Of a stretch of DNA of 14,430 bases, positions 14,101 through 14,430 are shown piece by piece (position 1 is the first letter of the stretch; every line of letters starts with the position of its first letter). The stretch comes from an uncultured Lachnospiraceae bacterium. GTDB taxonomy: Bacteria; Bacillota; Clostridia; Lachnospirales; Lachnospiraceae. The notes below the pieces were generated by a model. It searched no databases, was not told the DNA's origin, and was given only the letters and a program-made list of their open reading frames with translations. Made by a program: the position numbers and the translations under genes. Where the stretch lies: the NCBI GenBank assembly GCA_910584965.1, contig CAJUDZ010000023.1, positions 1 through 14,430 of the forward strand, in the 5' to 3' direction.

Positions 14101-14275
14101 CGTTTAAGGTCGAAATCTCCTTTTTTAATTGAGCCTTTGTCCTGGAATTTAACGTACCAATTAATGGAATCTTAATATTACTGAGGTAACTTTGAATGTC
14201 CCTTTTGACTTGTTTCTGTGATTCCGTTTTCTTTAATCTGGCAATTAAGTCAAGTTTAAAATTATTTTCCGCCAT
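11108..14275 (-). CDS. Phage tail tape-measure protein (TP901 type), 3' end probably cut off by insertion
   Basis: The open frame gives 1055 residues. Residues about 165-490 match the TP901 tape-measure core (ELDASMTSLSKVCNELA, LLYAVTEFKKLGNTLENSE, AVRLHTVGDTNM, SLANAVQISAGTLAEANTG). A hydrophobic segment follows at about 666-688 (NPIGVIITGVSAAVGVVT), then a long coiled coil (about 690-775) and further helical sequence. The protein sets tail length and helps DNA entry in siphophages; the gene normally follows the tail chaperone genes. The start is backed by AAAGGAG on the - strand. Members of this type are usually clearly longer, and here the frame stops within a few codons of the recombinase terminator after a helix beginning LGQMLTDMVWEF. 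I infer disruption by the element; the final few residues are probably element-encoded. Confidence 0.88.
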   Translation of the reverse strand: MAENNFKLDLIARLKKTESQKQVKRDIQSYLSNIKIPLIGTLNSRTKAQLKKEISTLNGTEKLKPIEVTFAVKKEKLLNDIKLLAQQNSKLFKSSDLAEKYHSLLDNAELAGTADELGILRTQLSSLRSELQLTGNSGITMTKALKNGLSKILQLFENHGIIAQFMTQLRNAWAEAKELDASMTSLSKVCNELADKSSFPAYIDKSISKAKELCTDVNDLLYAVTEFKKLGNTLENSEILAEYAVRLHTVGDTNMNTAISSITTAMNSFDEIGGYTDRDYEKKAEAYIDLINNLSNQFSVDAESLANAVQISAGTLAEANTGIEETAAMIAAVSQYSEDPASLANTLNIGALRLRASKTSDEARELTELGENIDDLAESTSELRNDMMALTGVDIMMDDRNFKPYYQQLLEISEVYQTLDESAQANVLEKMFGKDRSAAGEDILRAMPDSVEIYKEALLSAGTSAEEFLRWTDSSEAAAKRLGVAMTETYNNIIGGHTVTGLENAGAAVLEFANSWGIVEGTLKGFMTLGVLKGVTVLTTAFKNSAVQISIYGKALNSVQILNTFSQDTEEYANAMTVLQTSCASLTDAQLKQVLSNKGLEKSQLIEILQIGALEEKERTAKLAQLGLIQTTEMQTAAQGKAAVSTFSLSAAMKGLGASIKAAWMSNPIGVIITGVSAAVGVVTMGISKLKQKQEETRQAMQEAKQEYQDLASEVDRLNEELKATRERLEELDAVGYHNLSLVEQEEYDRLKSTNKELEREYRIKEALAKIKAKEVADNALKILDSKSEGTIDNYVYGAGRKKLDQIDSLNEYLNLAEQQKQNLEEIQQELKDYEANYAGTAEDMVQDKSWLELKDNVEKAENALSDTEKSISKKYEKIETESEGLVDSFGNVVSGCEEMYRRVEEAKNRVDQYFNPQAETPDKLGSMLGSAFEEPEVKKQTLFEHLTQGKESLDQFQSSIKSAADAYTLLLSGSYSSTELLNSIQTINQAVTDMGGSLNWEFINGQTNSIELLGDAIEYISQKYAESVLSDMGIDTGSGLGQMLTDMVWEFHIK

Positions 14276-14308
14276 ATTTTATATGCTCCTTTATGTATCA
14301 TTTTGTGC

Positions 14309-14344
14309 ATGTAAAAAGACAGTCCTGAGACTGCCTTTTTACAT
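14309..14344 (-). terminator. Long hairpin between the upstream gene and the tape-measure gene
   Basis: The two 16-base arms 14309-14324 and 14329-14344 pair around a 4-base loop; the single non-Watson-Crick position is a G-U pair in the - strand transcript. The T-rich arm serves as the T run. It probably partly terminates or stabilises the tail-operon transcript, lowering expression of the very long tape-measure gene relative to upstream genes. Confidence 0.65.
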
Positions 14345-14352
14345 TTTTCTAT

Positions 14353-14430
14353 TCAGTTTTCTTTTTGCTGCATGCTTTCTGACAATTCCCTGAAAAATTC
14401 ATCGGCGGCTTTGCTTTGCTGCAGTATATC
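14353..14430 (-). CDS. C-terminal end of the gene upstream of the tape-measure gene (partial)
   Basis: Only the last 25 codons are in the window, ending ADEFFRELSESMQQKEN and a TGA at 14355-14353. The residues look like a charged amphipathic helix. In siphophages the gene directly before the tape measure is usually a tail assembly chaperone (gpG/gpGT type), often made with a frameshift. That identity is inferred from position only. Confidence 0.55.
   Translation of the reverse strand, partial: DILQQSKAADEFFRELSESMQQKEN

Larger units (their letters stand above)
11110..14430 (-). mobile_element. Prophage tail region, partial
   Basis: The tape-measure gene and the tail end of the preceding gene on the same strand show this is a siphophage-type tail module. 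Composition is more AT-rich than the neighbouring element. The rest of the prophage lies to the right of the window, and the missing 3' part of the tape-measure gene is predicted beyond the other end of the inserted element. Confidence 0.75.

Overview
The window looks like DNA from a gut-type Firmicute, probably a Lachnospiraceae-like Clostridium relative. The reasons are strong GGAGG-type ribosome sites, a TndX-like large serine recombinase with a DUF4368-type tail, a RepL-type replication protein, and a TP901-type tail tape-measure gene. No rRNA, tRNA or housekeeping gene is visible, so the taxon is an inference. I read the window as the right-hand part of an integrated mobile element (1 to about 11,110) that has landed inside a resident prophage (about 11,110 to 14,430). 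The element's left end lies outside the window.

Left part, 1-1615: two tandem paralogous secreted proteins, each with a signal peptide, a Gly/Ser/Asp-rich repeat region and a conserved C-terminal domain, ending at a strong terminator. From 1616 to 3885 there is no convincing gene except one doubtful small ORF just before ssb. This 2.3 kb holds four + strand terminator-like hairpins, a decaying array of GGTCTTTGTGAAGACC-type palindromes arranged as a diverged 124-bp tandem repeat, an iteron-like cluster (AATTTATGGAA, five direct and one inverted copy, three of them bracketed by a perfect 12-bp inverted repeat), a GC-rich repeat pair and an AT-rich tract. Together these look like a replication or transfer origin.

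Replication module, 3886-8913: a single-stranded DNA-binding protein on the + strand faces a RepL-family protein on the - strand across a shared bidirectional terminator. RepL is headed by a 36-bp near-perfect palindrome lying on its predicted -35. A hairpin-rich 480-bp divergent region separates repL from a P4/D5-type superfamily 3 helicase. Behind the helicase come two small genes (101 and 283 codons) that by eye are paralogues of the helicase's N-terminal region and lack the ATPase. They carry duplicated leader and trailer sequences, so this part seems to have grown by duplication of gene-plus-control modules.

Integration module, 9049-11109: an unrecognised 125-codon gene sits directly upstream of a 543-codon large serine recombinase, whose terminator abuts the prophage sequence. 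The prophage tape-measure gene is read towards the recombinase and stops immediately at the junction after 1055 codons. That is what insertion of the element into the tape-measure gene would produce, with the 3' part of that gene beyond the left edge of the window. At the far right are the last 25 codons of the gene upstream of the tape measure.

The parts worth following up are the prophage-disrupting insertion, the helicase-less paralogue series with repeated control modules, and the large non-coding block with iterons and the palindrome array.
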